Source of the DNA: Corallium rubrum
Taxonomy: Eukaryota > Cnidaria > Anthozoa > Scleralcyonacea > Coralliidae
Assembly: GCA_964035015.1 (NCBI GenBank)
Contig: CAXIUP010000273.1
Coordinates: forward strand, 62,001 to 126,000
Length of the DNA stretch: 64,000 bases
Direction: 5' to 3'
Shown one piece after another: positions 34,431 to 46,565 of the stretch (positions are counted from its first letter, which is position 1; each line of letters begins with the position of its first letter). Both the position numbers and the translations under genes were made by a program. The notes under the pieces are model-generated. The model was given only the letters and a program-made list of their open reading frames with translations. It was not told the DNA's origin and ran no database searches.

Positions 34431-36240
34431 TCAGTTCTCACACGGTTCAGTTCTTTCGCAACAAATTCATTTCAATTCTTCCTGTCAAAAACAAGCGCTT
34501 CAGAGGATTGTATTTTCTAATAAACTTTAATAACTTTAGCTCAAGGATGTAGTGTTCGTAATCACAAACACGCTTTCTCTTCGCCTTGACAATTCGTCCA
34601 ACAACAACCTCGTTCTCTTTCCCAGGTCCTCACACTCTCTCTCTCTCTCTCTTACTCTCACTATATGTCACAGCTAAATTTAGTACAGACAGTGACTATA
34701 CGTATGTTGACTTATTGCGGTCGTTAAAATCTAACGCTAACATTTCAAGTGAAGCCATATAGACTCGTCATAAAGCTTTAGGTCTAGTTGGTGTAGGATA
34801 TCGTCATTCGATCGCGAGTTGTTATTGTATAGCCGTATTAAAGGTAATATTATCAATATGTAGAAGACTGCCAGAAATTTGGGACAAGATGGTGGCGCGT
34901 GTGCCCATTAACGACCATAATAATGGAGATTCTCAACAGTAAATAATGAGAGCAGACAATAGTCAAATTTTGCTTAAACGGTGATATATTTCTTCTTTGG
35001 CCAGATCCATCTTACTTCCGCATGGACTAAGCAACAGTTGTAACGGCTAAAAAAAAACATTTTCTTAGCTCGACGACAAAGTACTTCCCTAGCTTGTCTT
35101 ATCTTTGCACTAAAAGCGCCACTATCCATAGTGTTAGCCATAGTAATCTTTGTAAACAGGTGCTAGAAATTGGCCAAATTGACCAACAGCGTTACGGGCG
35201 ATAGGGTCTACGAAGCCTCCAGATCGCGATGCATTGGGCATGAGTCAGCCTACTTCCTGAGCACGTAAAGATCCTGATTTGTCCCTAGCATAGTGCTTCC
35301 AAAAGCGTTTGAACTTGCTTGATTTCACAGTTCTTATAGCCGTTTACAGGTTGTTTATATATACATATACATGCACGATTTAGTCAAATTCTAAAGAACT
35401 CAATGACCTGAATAATGAAAATACAATAGAATACAGTAGAATCAAACGCATTAGAATACATAATTATATTATTAGGCGACAGAGAGCAGCGGCACAAATG
35501 ACCAAAATTTCTGGTGATGAAATAGCCTACTGGCCAGTTTGGTGTGCTAGACTTGCCACAAGTCGATCTCTACGAGCGACGAAGCGCCGCGCCTCCGTAT
35601 AAATAGAAGTGTAAACATGTACAGGTAAAGTGTTTAGTTATGAGACACGAGTTCATCATCGGGCATAGTTTAGTGTCGGATCGACACAAATTACAAATAG
35701 CCGAAACAGATAAGAATTCATGGCAGTGCTACTGCATGACTGGTCGACAAATAACTGCGCAGAGAAGCTACGCAACTAAATGTGAGTTTCTACATTATGA
35801 TTAAAATTGGGTGCTTTGACCGCTCCTACAAGTATTTACTATTTTTTATTTGTGCAGTTGTAAGCATTGTGAGCATATAGTCACTGTCAGCCACATTATT
35901 GATGAACCGCCGTTCAAAATCTACCATCAACGTCCAAGAACACCTTCACTAAAACAAAGCTGTCCAAAACTGGCAAAAGCGTAACTGCGTAAAGACCTGA
36001 AGACGCCATTGAGCAAGCAACGTGGCTCGCGAAAAGCATGAATACTACTGGAAGTAAGATACACGAAAATGCATCTGCGCGACCTAAAAAACCCCAACAA
36101 AAAACAAGAAAAAACAGACACGCAGTCGGCCTACCACAGGTAGGCGGAGTAAAAATTACTACGCCAATGAACATACTAATTAATTGATCGTTTTTAGAAT
36201 TAATTTACAGAGGTATACCCCGATTCAGAACGGCTATTCA
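34431..36240. other. Gene-free stretch
   Basis: Contains a (TC)n run at 34633-34652 and possibly the 5' remains of the BEL/Pao element up to about 34640. The minus-strand frame at 35914-36174 is hydrophobic but matches nothing I know. Nothing else recognised. Confidence 0.45.
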
Positions 36241-36249
36241 CTCTGTAAA

Positions 36250-36254
36250 TAGTA

Positions 36255-36341
<87 letters not shown>
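36250..36341. repeat. (TA)n tract
   Basis: Longest TA run of the window, followed by (tacataca)-type repeats to 36377. Confidence 0.95.
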
Positions 36342-36342
<1 letters not shown>

Positions 36343-36839
36343 GTATATACCTACATACATACATACATATACATACAGGTAAGATAATCTTGCGGGCTAT
36401 CAAAAGATTGCGCGTTCGATTCTCGTCTGGGGGACGGGTTGTCATTAAACTTTTCCGAGTAAAATTATCAACCGACAATTCCAGAAAAAACAAATAAAAT
36501 TACCATTTGTAAATTTTTAATGTTTATTTTCTAATCTCAGATCACCTGCTAGACTGAATTGAAATTTTGATTCACGCCTAACTCTCTAGACTGGCTTTCC
36601 GTGCAAACAGAAACTAAGTCTGACTGGTACCGCGAAATGTAATAGGCATACTTTCACTTCTCAAACTCAATAGGTCGGCCAGCCAGGTACTTGTAACTCA
36701 CGTTGGCGAGAACTTGGCATCGACAGCCGGTATCTGGGCAAGGCAGGATAAACACTTCTCCATGTATATAAACACTTTTTCCCGCGAGTAACTCGGCATA
36801 TACCGGGGGATGTATTCTCTATATTCGTAGTAGATTACG

Positions 36840-37580
36840 ACTTGCCAGCTAACTCGCTCTTATATAAAGAGAATGTAAATTTTATCCCAGCAAACTGGGT
36901 AGATCAGGGTAATTCGCGGCTCCATATAAACATAAGCTACGATAAGCAAGCAAACTTTCATGTTGTCTGTGAATACCACGACAACAATAGACAGCTACGC
37001 TGCGTATACTACTATGTATGTAAGTAGTTGAGCCTTAAAGTACTGAAACAAAACGAGTGTTTGGTTAAGTTTATAACACAAGAATATCTTAATATTAGAC
37101 GTCGCCATACGGGGATGAATTTGCTATATTCCTTGCTTTATGTCACTTTTGTTGACGATAATCATCTCAAATATTACAACTTGCCAGCTAACTCGCTCTT
37201 ATATACAGAACGTGGGTATATCAGGGTAATTCGCAGCTCCATATAAACATAAGCTACGAAAAGTGTAAAGCAAACTTTCATGTTGTCTATAAATACCATG
37301 ACAACAATAGACAACTAGGCTGCGTATATTACTATGTAAGTAAGTAGTTGAGCCTTAAAATACTGAAACAAAACGGATACTTGGTTAAGTTTATAACACA
37401 AGAATATCTTAATATTATAGAAGTCACATTATAACACTAAAATACATACATAAGCTACGATAAGCGTAAAGCAAACTTTCATGTTGTCTGTGAATACCAT
37501 GACAACAATAGACAACTACGTTGAAACAAAACGGATGTTTGGTTAAGCACAAGAATATCTTAATATTATAAGTCAAATAC
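36840..37580 (+). repeat. Diverged tandem repeat of about 340 bp
   Basis: cttgccagctaactcgctct occurs at about 36841 and 37180. aagctacgataagc-like words occur at 36931, 37250 and 37450, each followed by caaactttcatgttgtctg and acaacaatagacaacta. Two full copies and one shortened copy. Confidence 0.8.
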
Positions 37581-37702
37581 ATACATACATATACAGAAGC
37601 CTTCTATTTTTGTTTCGTGGACAATCTATAATGTAATTTGCAAGTTTGACGATGCAATGCGGTAGAGGATGGACGACTCCAAAGTCGCGGGATTACTAAG
37701 GG

Positions 37703-37876
37703 CTGTTCAAACGTCGCTCTTCTCATGCGCCGAACTACGGGCCGAATTCGACGTTGGAGCTGCTCTGGAGCGGCGTTGATTCAAACTTCGAACTTAATTC
37801 GTCGAACTATGAAAAACCTCAGAAACCGCAAAAAATCGGCCCGTGGTTCGGCGCATGAGAAGAGCGACGTTTGAAA
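37703..37876. mobile_element. MITE-like inverted repeat
   Basis: ctgttcaaacgtcgctcttc, tcatgcgccgaactacggg mirrored by cccgtggttcggcgcatgag and aagagcgacgtttgaaac. Confidence 0.85.
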
Positions 37877-38215
37877 CGTAACGATTGTTATAAAAGGCCG
37901 TTGCAGAATGTGGACTGACATGCATGATACAGATGGTTGAGTCTTAATAAATACACGGATTATCAGGACAGAATGTTGACTCGTTACTTGGGCTACATGC
38001 ATGGTAGGCAGGGGTGGAAAAAGTTAATTTGTTTCGGGGACCGCAGACAGAAAACAAAAAATTGTCTGCCATGCAGTTAACGTTTCTCAGACTCCATGCA
38101 GGCATGCCATTGGAATTTGCTTGATTGTTGTCATATGAATATTTTTTACCTCTATTATTTAGCTCTATTACAGCTAATTGGGTACACGGTCAAAAAAACA
38201 TTAGGATAGCCATTG

Positions 38216-38701
38216 TTAAAGTGTATATGAAACGAAAATTAAGTTTGTCTTATTTGAAAGAACTCTTAAAATAATGGGGAATATCAACTTACAGCTTTTT
38301 CATATTTTACTTAGTTCTTGAGATATTTAAACTTATGTGATATTCAAATGAGATAACTTATGGTTCGTTTTTTCACTAATTAACATATTCGAAAATCGCG
38401 AATATTTTTAAGATTATTGAACAAAATCACTTGAAACTTTGCATAGTTCTACAGTTCATGCAACTAAACATGGAAGACAAGTTACAAGTGATTTTGATCA
38501 ATAATCTTAAAAATATTCACGATTTTCGAATATGTTAATTAGAAAAAAACGAACCATAAGTTATCTCATTTGAATATCACATAAGTCTAAATATCTCAAG
38601 AACTAAGTAAAATATGAAAAAGCTGTAAATTGATATTCCCCATTATTTTAAGAGTTCTTTCAAATAAGACAAACTTAATTTTCGTTTCATGTACACTTTA
38701 A
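38216..38701. mobile_element. TTAA-flanked fold-back element (~490 bp)
   Basis: TTAA-agtgtatatgaaacgaaa at the left and tttcgtttcatgtacact-TTAA at the right, arms of about 210 bp sharing ataatggggaatatcaactt and tcgaaaatcgcgaatatttt. A fragment with the same end (caaataagacaaacttaatt) is at 27772. Confidence 0.9.
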
Positions 38702-38931
38702 GAAAGAGTTTCTTAAGTTTAGCTAGTTCGGAATGAAACAAATGGTATGAAGAGCAAATTTTGAAATAACGATCAAGAAGAGTAAACAAACAAAACAAAA
38801 GTTTAAAAGACAAGGGAATGAAGCTGTCAAAATTAGTAAATAAACCACGAAATAAAGTGGGTTTACGATAAACTGACGTAGAAATGTTGTCAGAGCGACC
38901 AATTAGGGAGCTTAAGCTTGCTTAAAGCCTG

Positions 38932-39101
38932 GTTCTCATATTACGCCGATGGTCGCCGATTTGTGATTTAGATGCATGTTAAAATGGGAAGTGCAGCAGC
39001 ATGTTAAGTAATAAAGAACAATGCAGAAAAGCAGTGCTTTTATTCTTTTACTTAACATGCATCTAAATCATGGGTCGGCGACATACGAGAACCAGGCTTA
39101 A
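38932..39101. mobile_element. TTAA MITE (~170 bp)
   Basis: TTAA-agcctggttctcat at the left and gagaaccaggc-TTAA at the right; inner palindrome gatgcatgttaa / ttaacatgcatc. Confidence 0.88.
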
Positions 39102-39559
39102 CAACGCGAACGTCAAGGACAATGTCCTTAATACAATAGAGTTTTCCTCACACAACAAAGAAAATGAATAATTTTTGGTGCTTAGTAAGAGTAATCTTAA
39201 CGCTGTTGGTTGGGTTTGACTTCAGACTCTGCGACAAAATCCTTTTAGAACTCTATAAGCTTTTGGATGTCGAAGTACATACTTTAAGTATTCAGTACTA
39301 CGTAAACAATTCGTAGTTTCTGCTAGATACTGAACTAGTCAAGAAGATAATTGCCCAGCAAATAATTTTCAAAAAAGCCATAACGATAAGGTTTGGAAAA
39401 ACACAATTCAATTTACTTCGTCACTATTCAAGTAACATCTTCAGAGTGATAAATATTTACACGATTTCGACTAATATACTTAACTGATACAAAAAGAGAT
39501 GTGATGAAATAAGAGAAGGAAAAGGGAGTGGTAGAGAGGTGAAGAATCAGTGATAGAGA

Positions 39560-39619
39560 TTAAAATAGTGTTAAAGGAAAGGAACGGATATTGTTATTGA
39601 GAGTAGGGTTGACTTGAGA
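39560..39619 (-). mobile_element. Penelope-like element, C-terminal end
   Basis: Minus strand encodes VNPTLNNNIRSFPLTLF and stop at 39560, the usual end of Penelope-like polymerase ORFs. It is the continuation of 41903-42207, separated by the TIR element at 39625. Downstream (39360-39480) sequence looks like the element's 3' region. Confidence 0.78.
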
Positions 39620-40065
39620 GATGACAGGGGCGGATTTAGGATTTTGGAAATGTCAGTCAGATGTGGTCCACATATGTAGGGGGGTCCGGGGGCATGCCCC
39701 CCCCGGAAAATTTTTGAAATTTGGGTCTCTAAAATGGCATTTCCCGTGATCTGACAGCATATTTGAGCCAACTTTGTTAAGTTTTAAAGCATATTTTTAA
39801 TGGCACATTTTATCATTTTTACAAAAGATTTTCATTTAAACTGAGAAAATTACAGCATTATATATTTACAAAGCTAATTAAAATATTAGTTAGCTGAAGG
39901 AGACAGGTGCGAACACCCATGCTTTAAAAAAATTAACTATTCAATGTATCAAAGACCTTGTCATAGCCTGTTATTTAGTGTGTAATTTTCTCCATAAATT
40001 AGGGGAGAAAATCGGATAAACAGTAGATATATATATATTTATATATAATTATTGGTCTCATAACC

Positions 40066-41466
40066 TCATTGTATTGTAGTATAAAAAATTGGCTGTTTCG
40101 CCAGGGAAAAAGCTGGAAATTTTTTGTTTGACATTCTTAGAATTTTTAACCAGTCTGGAATGAGGTTTTCTTTAAGGACTTTGCTTGAGGTTGGATGTTC
40201 AGACTGTTTTCTTTTTTGACCAGTTGGACAAAAAAGTAAAGGAACAAAATGGTTAGGTTTTAATTTATCACCAGACTTTACCAAACCATCAACACAGAAT
40301 AGAATATGAATGTCATCTACTACTGGTACTGCTTTCAGAGGAGAACGGGGTTTAACTTTACGATTAAACAATAACTTACACCTATGGTCTCCACAATCTG
40401 GGTAGTGGGAAACTATATTTCTGTTAAGAACAGAAGAAAGACCAAGAATACAAAGAAGAGATGACCATTTATTATTACCACAATTAACAATAGCCTCCTT
40501 CTTCACTAGCTCATCCCCGACAACCCTGAATCTAAGCATTCAAAGGAAACTGATAAAGGTAAAAGATTATTTAAACTTCTACCAAAATCTTCCTGATGCT
40601 CAGCAACAGCAGCGAAGAAACATGGATGGTTTGAATAAAAATTAGCATGGAGGAAAAGCTCAATGCATGTCAACACTCTCAAATCATCAACAAGGGTATT
40701 GTTACCTACCAATACCAAAGAAACTGAGCTGTAAAGACAATTGCCAGTAGCTTCAGATCTAAACAAATATTTAAAACCAATATTAAACGCCTGAGTAATT
40801 GATTTGTGATATGTTCGATCTGTTAATAAATTATATGTTATCTTATTTCACGACCACGCGGTTAAAATATATCTTCATCAGAGCAAGATTATAAACAAAT
40901 AAGTTGAAAAGTAAACAGTATTCATTTCAAAATCATGAAAAGAAAGGTCCGATAAAATTTAAAGTCGGACTAAACCTTGCCTTAAGAATCAATTCATTGA
41001 TCCTTCATTCCAAATTCACATACAAGAGCTGCTGGTTGGCAAGCGTGAAATATGCTAATGCCGCCATGCTGAATAATATGTCTGAACTCTGAACTCAGAC
41101 TTCACTAGGACCCAAAATGATATTATAGTACGATATTGAAACTGGACAAAAACACATGTATTTCGACACTAGACTGTTTGTCGATTTGAAACAAAACAAG
41201 ACGACCTTAACTTACCTTACAGCAGTGCATGACCAGTTTCCTTTCTTCGTTGGTTTGGCATGCTTGGGAATAAATGACTCCGCGCCAAAATTCCTGCTCA
41301 AGAAGCTCGAAATGCTTCCAATCGCGTTTAAATTTTCCTCGCTTGAAAGAAATCGGCGATCGTGTAAACTTGATGACAAATCATCGTAGATTGTTCGAAG
41401 TATGTCTTCATCGTTGCTGTTAAAAGCAGCTAAAACCCGTTCGAAAACGCTTACCACAGAACTCAT
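40066..41466 (-). pseudogene. OTU-type cysteine protease-like gene in the TIR element
   Basis: Two exons: 41466-41216 (MSSVVSVFERVLAAF to CTAV, donor gtaagtta) and 40758-40066 (acceptor atatttgtttag), joined in phase. Exon 2 begins SEATGNCLYSSVSLVLVG, which fits the OTU catalytic-Cys motif (GNCLY), and later has LKPNHFVPLLF, a candidate catalytic His. Near 40530 the frame slips by one base, so the copy as read is broken after the motif SGLSG. The product would be about 315 residues. Such OTU-like proteins occur as accessory ORFs of invertebrate DNA transposons; its role is unknown. Call of the fold rests on two motifs only. Confidence 0.6.
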
Positions 41467-41517
41467 GACTGAAACACAGAAGCTTCGATCAGTTCGATGT
41501 ACTCAGCTGACTCAGCA

Positions 41518-41702
41518 ATGGTGCAGATCCAGCAAAACGCTTGATATCAACGCGAGAGCCAATCAGGTTTGAGGCAAATCCAGCAAAATAGTGGTTGCCA
41601 TGGTGCAGATCCAGCAAAACCCTTGAAATCAACGCGAGAGCCAATCAGGTTTGAGGCAAATCCAGCAAAAAAGTGGTTGCCATGGTGCAGATCCAGCAAA
41701 AC
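41518..41702 (+). repeat. ~91-bp tandem repeat
   Basis: Two full units and a partial unit containing tggtgcagatccagcaaaac and gcgagagccaatcaggtttg. Lies upstream of the start codon of the OTU-like gene, so it could be promoter-associated; no direct sign of that. Confidence 0.88.
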
Positions 41703-41902
41703 TTTCAAAGCGAACGCTGACCACCGGTCATCTCTGCTCGGTGTTTGCTTGACTCGCAAACTAAGATAAAAGCGAATTTGAAACCCAATCTCTCCGAAGA
41801 ACTCTTGAGATTAAAATATTGTCTGATTGCGCAATTATTCTTGTGATTTTTTACGTCAGTCGCGTGACTGGTCTGATGTATGCTAAATCCGCCCCTGGAT
41901 GA

Positions 41903-42207
41903 ATAAACTTTCTTTGACGAGAACATCAAGTTGGGAATTTCCCGAAGCTAAAATACTAAAATCTGAAAAAGATATGGGATGGTCATTATTCCTAGAATGA
42001 GATAAAACGGCTGAAAGTTGAGAAATGGAGAGTGTTCTCCCCGACGAAAGAAAATTTATTATTTTTAAATTCAAGCGGGCAATTAGCTAACCAATGACGT
42101 TCATGGTAAGATAAGAAGGTGTTGGCAAATGGAGGACCAACGCATGGCGCGATCATAGCTACACCATCCACTTGTTCATAAAGACGATTATTAACAGGAC
42201 ATGACAA
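41903..42207 (-). mobile_element. Penelope-like element, RT and C-terminal region, deleted
   Basis: Minus strand encodes YEQVDGVAMIAPCVGPPFAN, TFLSYHERHWLANCP, then jumps to NNKFSFVGENTLHFS-like text and SFSDFSILASGNSQ, DVLVKESLFI. DGVAMG-PLGP..AN.FL..HE..WL is typical of Penelope-like RT. The catalytic YVDD segment is missing, so an internal deletion removed it. Relic. Confidence 0.8.
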
Positions 42208-42671
42208 TTATTAACTGAAAAATGCTGGGCAAATACTTTCCCGTACAGACCTCGCACTCGGTTAATAAGGAATTTATTATATGGCTATTGGTTCATTCTA
42301 TTTTTAAGTTTCGAGCGTTGTTTTCGTCTTCGGAGTATGCTGTTTACCTTACCTGTTGAATTTTTCGTGTCGCTACTTGGCCTTCTTTGTTTACACCAGT
42401 TCGCCTTTTATTTGTCGTGTTTTTAGATAAACAGCTTTAAAGAAAACCAGCAGTGATGTTCCAACACATTTTATTGTTCAGAATATTTGAATAAAGATAC
42501 CTATTTCTCTTTTATTTGTATTCAAATCGACTCAGAAATGTTCTCGCCAAAACTTACAGCGCCGAGAAAAAAGCGTAGTGACCGGTCGGTCAATATCGTA
42601 AAATCCCGACCTCTCAGGAACCAATCAGCGTGCGTCGTTTTGCGTACGGGCCCGAAATCAAACCCAGCCAT

Positions 42672-43130
42672 ATAATAATATTCCTTACTAGACTTGTTCA
42701 AGGATGTTGCATATTTAAAACTTGTGCGGGATGGGTGGGTGCTTTTTTGAAGACAGCGCTTATTAGAGCATGCATGGGTGCTTATTTGAGGAAATATGGT
42801 TAAATATATTTCTAAAACAAAGGCCGGTTTGTTAAGTTGCGTGGCTGATTTGATACATGTAATGCGTAGTCATACGTTTTCTTGGCTAAGACGGATGGTG
42901 TCGCTTTCATTTTGCTTCATACCATATTTTAGTTCGTTGTCTTTTATTGAAGCCCAAACCATCACTTTAGTGTTGATAGCCTTTCCGAAATTTCCATGTC
43001 GATCAATGACAATCGCACCACCATATCCAAGTTCGACACTTTCTTCCATCTTTTTCAAGGCTTCCTCTGCAGACCTCTAGCAAAGTGAAAAAAATAGGTA
43101 CGCTTGAGGGCTCGTGTACCTACAGTACTC
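42672..43130. repeat. Duplicate of segment 20500-20990
   Basis: aatattccttactagacttg, then the orphan exon, then cgtgtacctacagta. Marked similarity ends near 43130. Confidence 0.85.
42870..43076 (-). pseudogene. ASRGL1: Orphan copy of ASRGL1-like exon 5
   Basis: Acceptor cactttgctag and an open 207-nt exon, RSAEEALKKMEESVELGYGG to LSQENV and stop. It has no frameshift and substitutions are largely conservative, but no exons 1-4 were seen to its right up to the window end. Either a duplicated fragment or the last exon of a paralogue with a different, unrecognised 5' part. Confidence 0.75.
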
Positions 43131-45700
43131 TGTATGGTGCTTGAGCTGGCTAAAAACTACCCTTTTTTTGTTTTACTCTGTCTTTAACATCAGACAATTT
43201 TACTCACCAAAGGGAGAACCAATCTCGTACCCAGAGCCTTCGCCGACACGCAAGCGAAGGCTCTGGGATGGTCCATATCGGGAGGTGTTTTGATTGGCTA
43301 ACTAACGACTGACTTAAATCAACTCTAAATACTGTTTATTGTCATAAAACAATCGCAATTCGTGTAAATCATAACTAATAAAACTCCGACAATAAACGTA
43401 TACTAAGCAAAACTATATGAGAACTATATTAGTATATAATATTTTGTGAATAGATAAGAATGATACAAGTCTGATGTCACGCGTGTTGGCAAGCCAAGTA
43501 AAGTTACTTGATTGACAGCTCCACCATAGTGCAGGTTAACCTGTTGCTGTATAGGATGTCTGAGGGTTCTCTCTTTGACAAGAATGGTAAACAGTGAAAT
43601 AAAAGTAGTGGGCTGCGTAGGCAGCAGTTTAGGTACTGCCGAAGATATTGAACATAGTTTCTAACGCTTCGAGCAAAGGCCCTTCGTCCGAGAGAAACAT
43701 CACTCAAACTTTACTATATTCCGATTTGTAAAACAATAAACAGCCGTTTTGGCTGGCTCAGGCAGAAAAGGTTTAAGTTAACCCATTGCTGCCTAGAATA
43801 TTCGAGGTTCTAACCCACAGCATTCGCCGGCATGCAAACGAAGGCTCTGGGATAACTCAACGCCGGAAACTCTATTGAAAAGAGCATGCGCCTCCAGAAA
43901 TTCCTGTCAGCGAGATCTTCGCGAATGGAAGGAACCGATGTTTTTTGGGTTGCGCTGGATAAGTCATTACAGAAACTAGGTCTACAAGATAAACTAAATT
44001 TTTTCACTGTCGAACACCAGACAATTTTACTCGTCAAAGGGAGAACCTTGGACATCCTAGATAGCAATAGGATTAACAAGTGATTAAACCTTTTCTGCCT
44101 GAACTGGTCAAAATTGGCTGCAGTTTATTGTTTTACTCTATCTAACACGAGGCAATTTTACCAAACTTGTCAAAGGGAAAATCCTCAGCCATCCTAGGCA
44201 GCAATAGGTTAACAAGTGATTAACGCATTCCTGTCTGATCTGACTAAAAACTACCTTTTTACTTTGTCTAAAGTCGTGTTTACACGAACAAAAATTAAGC
44301 AGGCTTAAGTTAAGCGTGCTTAAAATGCGCCACCTTGGTGCGTTTACACGGTCATTTAACAATCCCTTACTAAAACACGTACACCATTATTCAACATGGC
44401 GGACCAGCTATATTTTTGGTTTTGGAAGCTTCGTATGGGTAGCGTGCGTCAAAGAACAACGGAAGACATCGGTACAAAGAGTAATAGCTAAAAGAAAGAA
44501 AGAAACAAAGGAACAAAGAATAGCGAGATGGAAGCTTCTACAGCAGGGCAAAAAAATGCATTTTATCGTATTAATAACACCATATTAATAGCAGGCCTTT
44601 TTCAATCCCGTTGCATTTACACGGCCGAAGTTCACTTCCAATCTTGTCAGTCCTGCTTCCTTGCAGCCACAATTCTACATTGTGGCATCGAAAAGTACAC
44701 GAAACAGTCAATATATATACCGAAGTTAATCTTAACAGCCTTGCTTACTGGTTGCACAAAGTTCAACATCCGCAGATTCTACCAAGAATGGCTGTTTCTA
44801 TCGAGCAATATAGACAGAGAATAGGATGTTTTGCAAGAGTGGCGACAATATTATCAAGTTTCAAAGTCAGGGAGTGCAAACGAAATACTTTTCCAAAACA
44901 TTCAAAGGATTTTGGTTCTTCTCTACGAGTTATTATAAGGTGAGTAGATCATACGATTAAATCATAAGTTACTACAAATAAGTCGGTTAACTTGTACTAG
45001 CTTGTATTCCTCTCAAGTAGATCTACCAGTAATAGTGCCACTCCAGATTAGACAGTCACAAGAAATACTGCCGGGTTTCTCGCCCTTTTCCCACACCCCT
45101 TATGAAAGCGTTACGATTTGTCCATTATTACTTATTGGCTCCATATTTCCATTGTTAGCTAGACAATTTTTACATATATTGTAAGCAGAGAGTATCTGTT
45201 TCGTATCTGTGCCGGTTTTATTTTATCTGGGTTAGGTATTTACTCTTGTTTTTGATAAAATGTAATGAAATTAACTTAATGATTTGAAGAATTTTGGGTA
45301 AAAACCGTGTATTGGTAGTAAAAATTTCAAGAAAATAAATGGCAGCTGTGTCATTTGCATATAAAAGTTTCACAACGCAGGAGGGGGGAATTTCAGACAT
45401 CAGATTATTGAATGTAATTGAAACGTACAGCTCAATACCCAAATGTGAATAATACCATGTCTCTAGATTACTACTGCATGATGAAGAAAAATGACAGCTG
45501 GTCGTTCAGTTGTCACGTTCAGTACTCTAAGCCTGAGACGAAGTAGCGTTAATTAGCTTTGCCTCGTGTGTCATGTTGTTATGCTAAGCTGTGTATTATC
45601 AATAAAGCAAAAGTTAAGATAGTGAAGTGCGGACATAGTATAAACAGACTAGAGATGTTCTAAAAGAAAACGAGTCATTCCGCTAACCAGTCTAGCTCAC
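43131..45700. other. Gene-free stretch with dispersed repeats
   Basis: Small hairpin cccagagccttcg/cgaaggctctggg at 43230-43272 and a related trace at 43815-43855. Three repeats of tcaaagggagaacc-type words (43205, 44035, 44168). 43600-43720 is related to 23100-23235 and 56670-56790 (ctgcgtaggcag, tactgccgaa). Plus-strand frames at 44316-44943 overlap in several frames and match nothing I recognise. Confidence 0.45.
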
Positions 45701-45719
45701 GAGACCAACACATGCATTT

Positions 45720-46565
45720 ATGAATAAAATGCTTGATTGCACTCGTACTAAAATTATGCAAAAATATTTGCATAAAATAAGAATAATGAGCGCAATCGAG
45801 CATTTCTTCTACACGGAGAATCTTGCGGTCAGGTTTTTATTAATTTCTCATCCAAATTTTGACCAAATTCAACCAAAATTTAATGGATTCATGGTCGTTG
45901 GTTTATGGCCAACACTTTTGCAAACTTTCATGAAAATCGGTGTAATAGTTTTTGAGCTATCCTGGTGACAGACAGACAAACAAACAAACAAACAAACAAA
46001 CAAACAAACAAACAAACAAACAAACAAACAAACAAACAAACAAACAAACAAACAAACAAACAAACAAACAAACAAACAAACAAACAAACAAACAAACAAA
46101 CAAACAAACAAACAAACAAACAAACAAACAAACAAACAAACAAACAAACAAACAAACAAACAAACAAACAAACAAACAAACAAACAAACAAACAAACAAA
46201 CAAACAAACAAACAAACAAACAAACAAACAAACAAACAAACAAACAAACAAACAAACAAACAAACAAACAAACAAACAAACAAACAAACAAACAAACAAA
46301 CAAACAAACAAACAAACAAACAAACAAACAAACAAACAAACAAACAAACAAACAAACAAACAAACAAACAAACAAACAAACAAACAAACAAACAAACAAA
46401 CAAACAAACAAACAAACAAACAAACAAACAAACAAACAAACAAACAAACAAACAAACAAACAAACAAACAAACAAACAAACAAACAAACAAACAAACAAA
46501 CAAACAAACAAACAAACAAACAGACAGAACGGGGTAAAAACATAACCTCCTGGCGGAGGTAATGG
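45720..46565 (+). mobile_element. Repeat element with 3' (CAAA)n expansion
   Basis: 5' part aaaatgcttgattgcactcg, middle tttcatgaaaatcggtgtaa and tagtttttgagctatcctgg, then the (CAAA)n tract, then cataacctcctggcggaggt. This order is common at the 3' ends of marine invertebrate non-LTR elements or their SINEs. A deleted minus-strand copy lies at 22776. Confidence 0.7.
45972..46521. repeat. (CAAA)n microsatellite, ~550 bp
   Basis: About 137 uninterrupted tetramers, flanked on both sides by cagaca units. Because 4 and 3 share no factor it stays open in all frames on both strands (NKQT on plus, CLFV on minus), which produces false reading frames of up to 250 residues. Confidence 0.98.

Larger units (their letters stand above)
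39625..41897. mobile_element. TIR DNA element encoding an OTU-like protein
   Basis: Ends caggggcggatttag and ctaaatccgcccctg, 2273 bp, flanked by the 5-bp direct repeat gatga (39620-39624 and 41898-41902). It interrupts a Penelope-like reading frame that continues cleanly when one gatga copy is removed, which fixes the boundaries. The ends resemble those of hAT-like elements, but the 5-bp duplication does not fit their usual 8 bp, so the superfamily is left open. No transposase was recognised. Confidence 0.85.

Noticed and set aside
35914..36174. Hydrophobic minus-strand frame as a membrane protein
   Set aside because: No homologous pattern, no splice context, and two frames give similar hydrophobic text, which is expected from the base composition.
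39625..41897. Assigning the OTU-coding element to the hAT superfamily
   Set aside because: The terminal caggggcgg fits, but the exact boundaries give a 5-bp duplication instead of 8 bp and no hAT transposase is present.
44316..44943. Overlapping plus-strand frames as a gene
   Set aside because: They lie in several frames, show no domain, and are embedded in repeat-like sequence starting with cgtgtttacacgaac.
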